5,704 bases of DNA, taken from contig PRDV01000065.1 of assembly GCA_003174035.1 (NCBI GenBank), positions 1 to 5,704 on the forward strand, given 5' to 3'. Every line of letters starts with the position of its first letter. Position 1 is the first letter of the stretch. Below the pieces are notes generated by a model. It had not been told where the DNA came from and did not search any database. It saw only the letters and a list, made by a program, of their open reading frames with translations. The translations under genes and the position numbers were made by a program. Below are positions 5,498 through 5,704 of the stretch, piece by piece. This stretch comes from Candidatus Babelota bacterium. GTDB lineage: Bacteria; Babelota; Babeliae; Babelales; Babelaceae.

Positions 5498-5704
5498 ATG
5501 GATAATCAGGAACTCATTTCGCTTTTAAAGCATAGAGCTTATAACATGCGCGTTCTTTCATTGCAGGCTACCACAGAAGCTGGTTCAGGCCATCCTACAT
5601 CAGCATTATCTGCAGCTGATCTGGTTGCTGCGCTCTTTTTCTATGCGATGAAATACAATCCGCGCGATCCTGATGATTCTTCCAATGATCGATTTATTTT
5701 ATCA
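5498..5704 (+). CDS. tkt: Transketolase, N-terminal part (runs off the window)
   Basis: The first 69 codons of a thiamine-diphosphate-dependent transketolase, which moves two-carbon units between sugar phosphates in the non-oxidative pentose phosphate pathway in the cytoplasm. The segment SLQATTEAGSGHPTSALSAA (21-40), followed by ADLVAALFFYAMKYNPRDP and NDRFILS at the window edge, is the family N-terminus. His32 in GSGHPTS corresponds to the conserved active-site His (His37 in the human enzyme). The wording QATTxAGSGHPTSxxSAA and LFFxxMxY is closer to the animal-type enzyme, which has relatives in some bacteria, than to the E. coli TktA type. Start ATG 5498 is chosen because an in-frame TAG lies at 5483-5485 and GGAG sits five bases upstream. 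Whether this is a full-length enzyme (about 620 residues) or a split N-terminal subunit cannot be seen here. It is divergent from the comEC-like gene. Confidence 0.92.
   Translation, partial: MDNQELISLLKHRAYNMRVLSLQATTEAGSGHPTSALSAADLVAALFFYAMKYNPRDPDDSSNDRFILS

Noticed and set aside
5487..5528. A 13-codon reading frame (ATG 5487 to TAA) ahead of and overlapping the transketolase start, with AAGGA upstream, as a leader peptide
   Set aside because: Too short to judge, no run of regulatory codons, and the GGAG before ATG 5498 already explains the transketolase start.

Overview
The window looks like a chromosomal stretch of a bacterium that lives with or inside protists. The main pointers are a 1000-residue exported ankyrin-repeat protein, a toxin-type AbiEii gene, a shrunken ComEC-like protein and a transketolase of the form best known from animals. 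This mix recalls Candidatus Dependentiae (TM6/Babeliae), with Legionella-like or Chlamydia-like bacteria as alternatives. The assignment is inference from gene content and no marker gene is present. TGA ends both the comEC-like gene and the abiEii reading frame, so the standard bacterial code appears to apply.

Layout. (1) Bases 1-876, + strand: an AbiEii/AbiGii nucleotidyltransferase toxin gene, split by an in-frame TGA at 121-123 into an N-terminal piece (16-123) and the catalytic body (142-876). (2) Bases 882-3884, - strand: a very large ankyrin-repeat protein with an export signal and a Gln/Pro/Ala-rich N-terminal region. It converges on abiEii with only 5 bases between the stops. (3) Bases 3885-3992: a short control region with a perfect TTGACA -35 box and two perfect inverted repeats, one over the -35 box and one over the -10 box, Shine-Dalgarno sequence and start codon. 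(4) Bases 3993-5419, - strand: a comEC-like gene followed by a DJ-1/PfpI gene, joined by a 4-base ATGA overlap and so probably translationally coupled. (5) Bases 5420-5497: a divergent intergenic region. (6) Bases 5498-5704, + strand: the first 69 codons of a transketolase that runs off the window.

How the genes relate. The comEC-like and DJ-1 genes form a small operon. The ankyrin gene lies downstream on the same strand but has its own promoter-like region, and its ribosome binding site could be masked in read-through RNA. The abiEii toxin is probably the second gene of an AbiE pair whose antitoxin would lie just left of the window; the nonsense codon suggests the toxin is inactivated. The most unusual points are the ComEC-like protein, whose metallo-beta-lactamase metal-ligand motif is replaced residue for residue, and the inverted-repeat architecture in front of the ankyrin gene.
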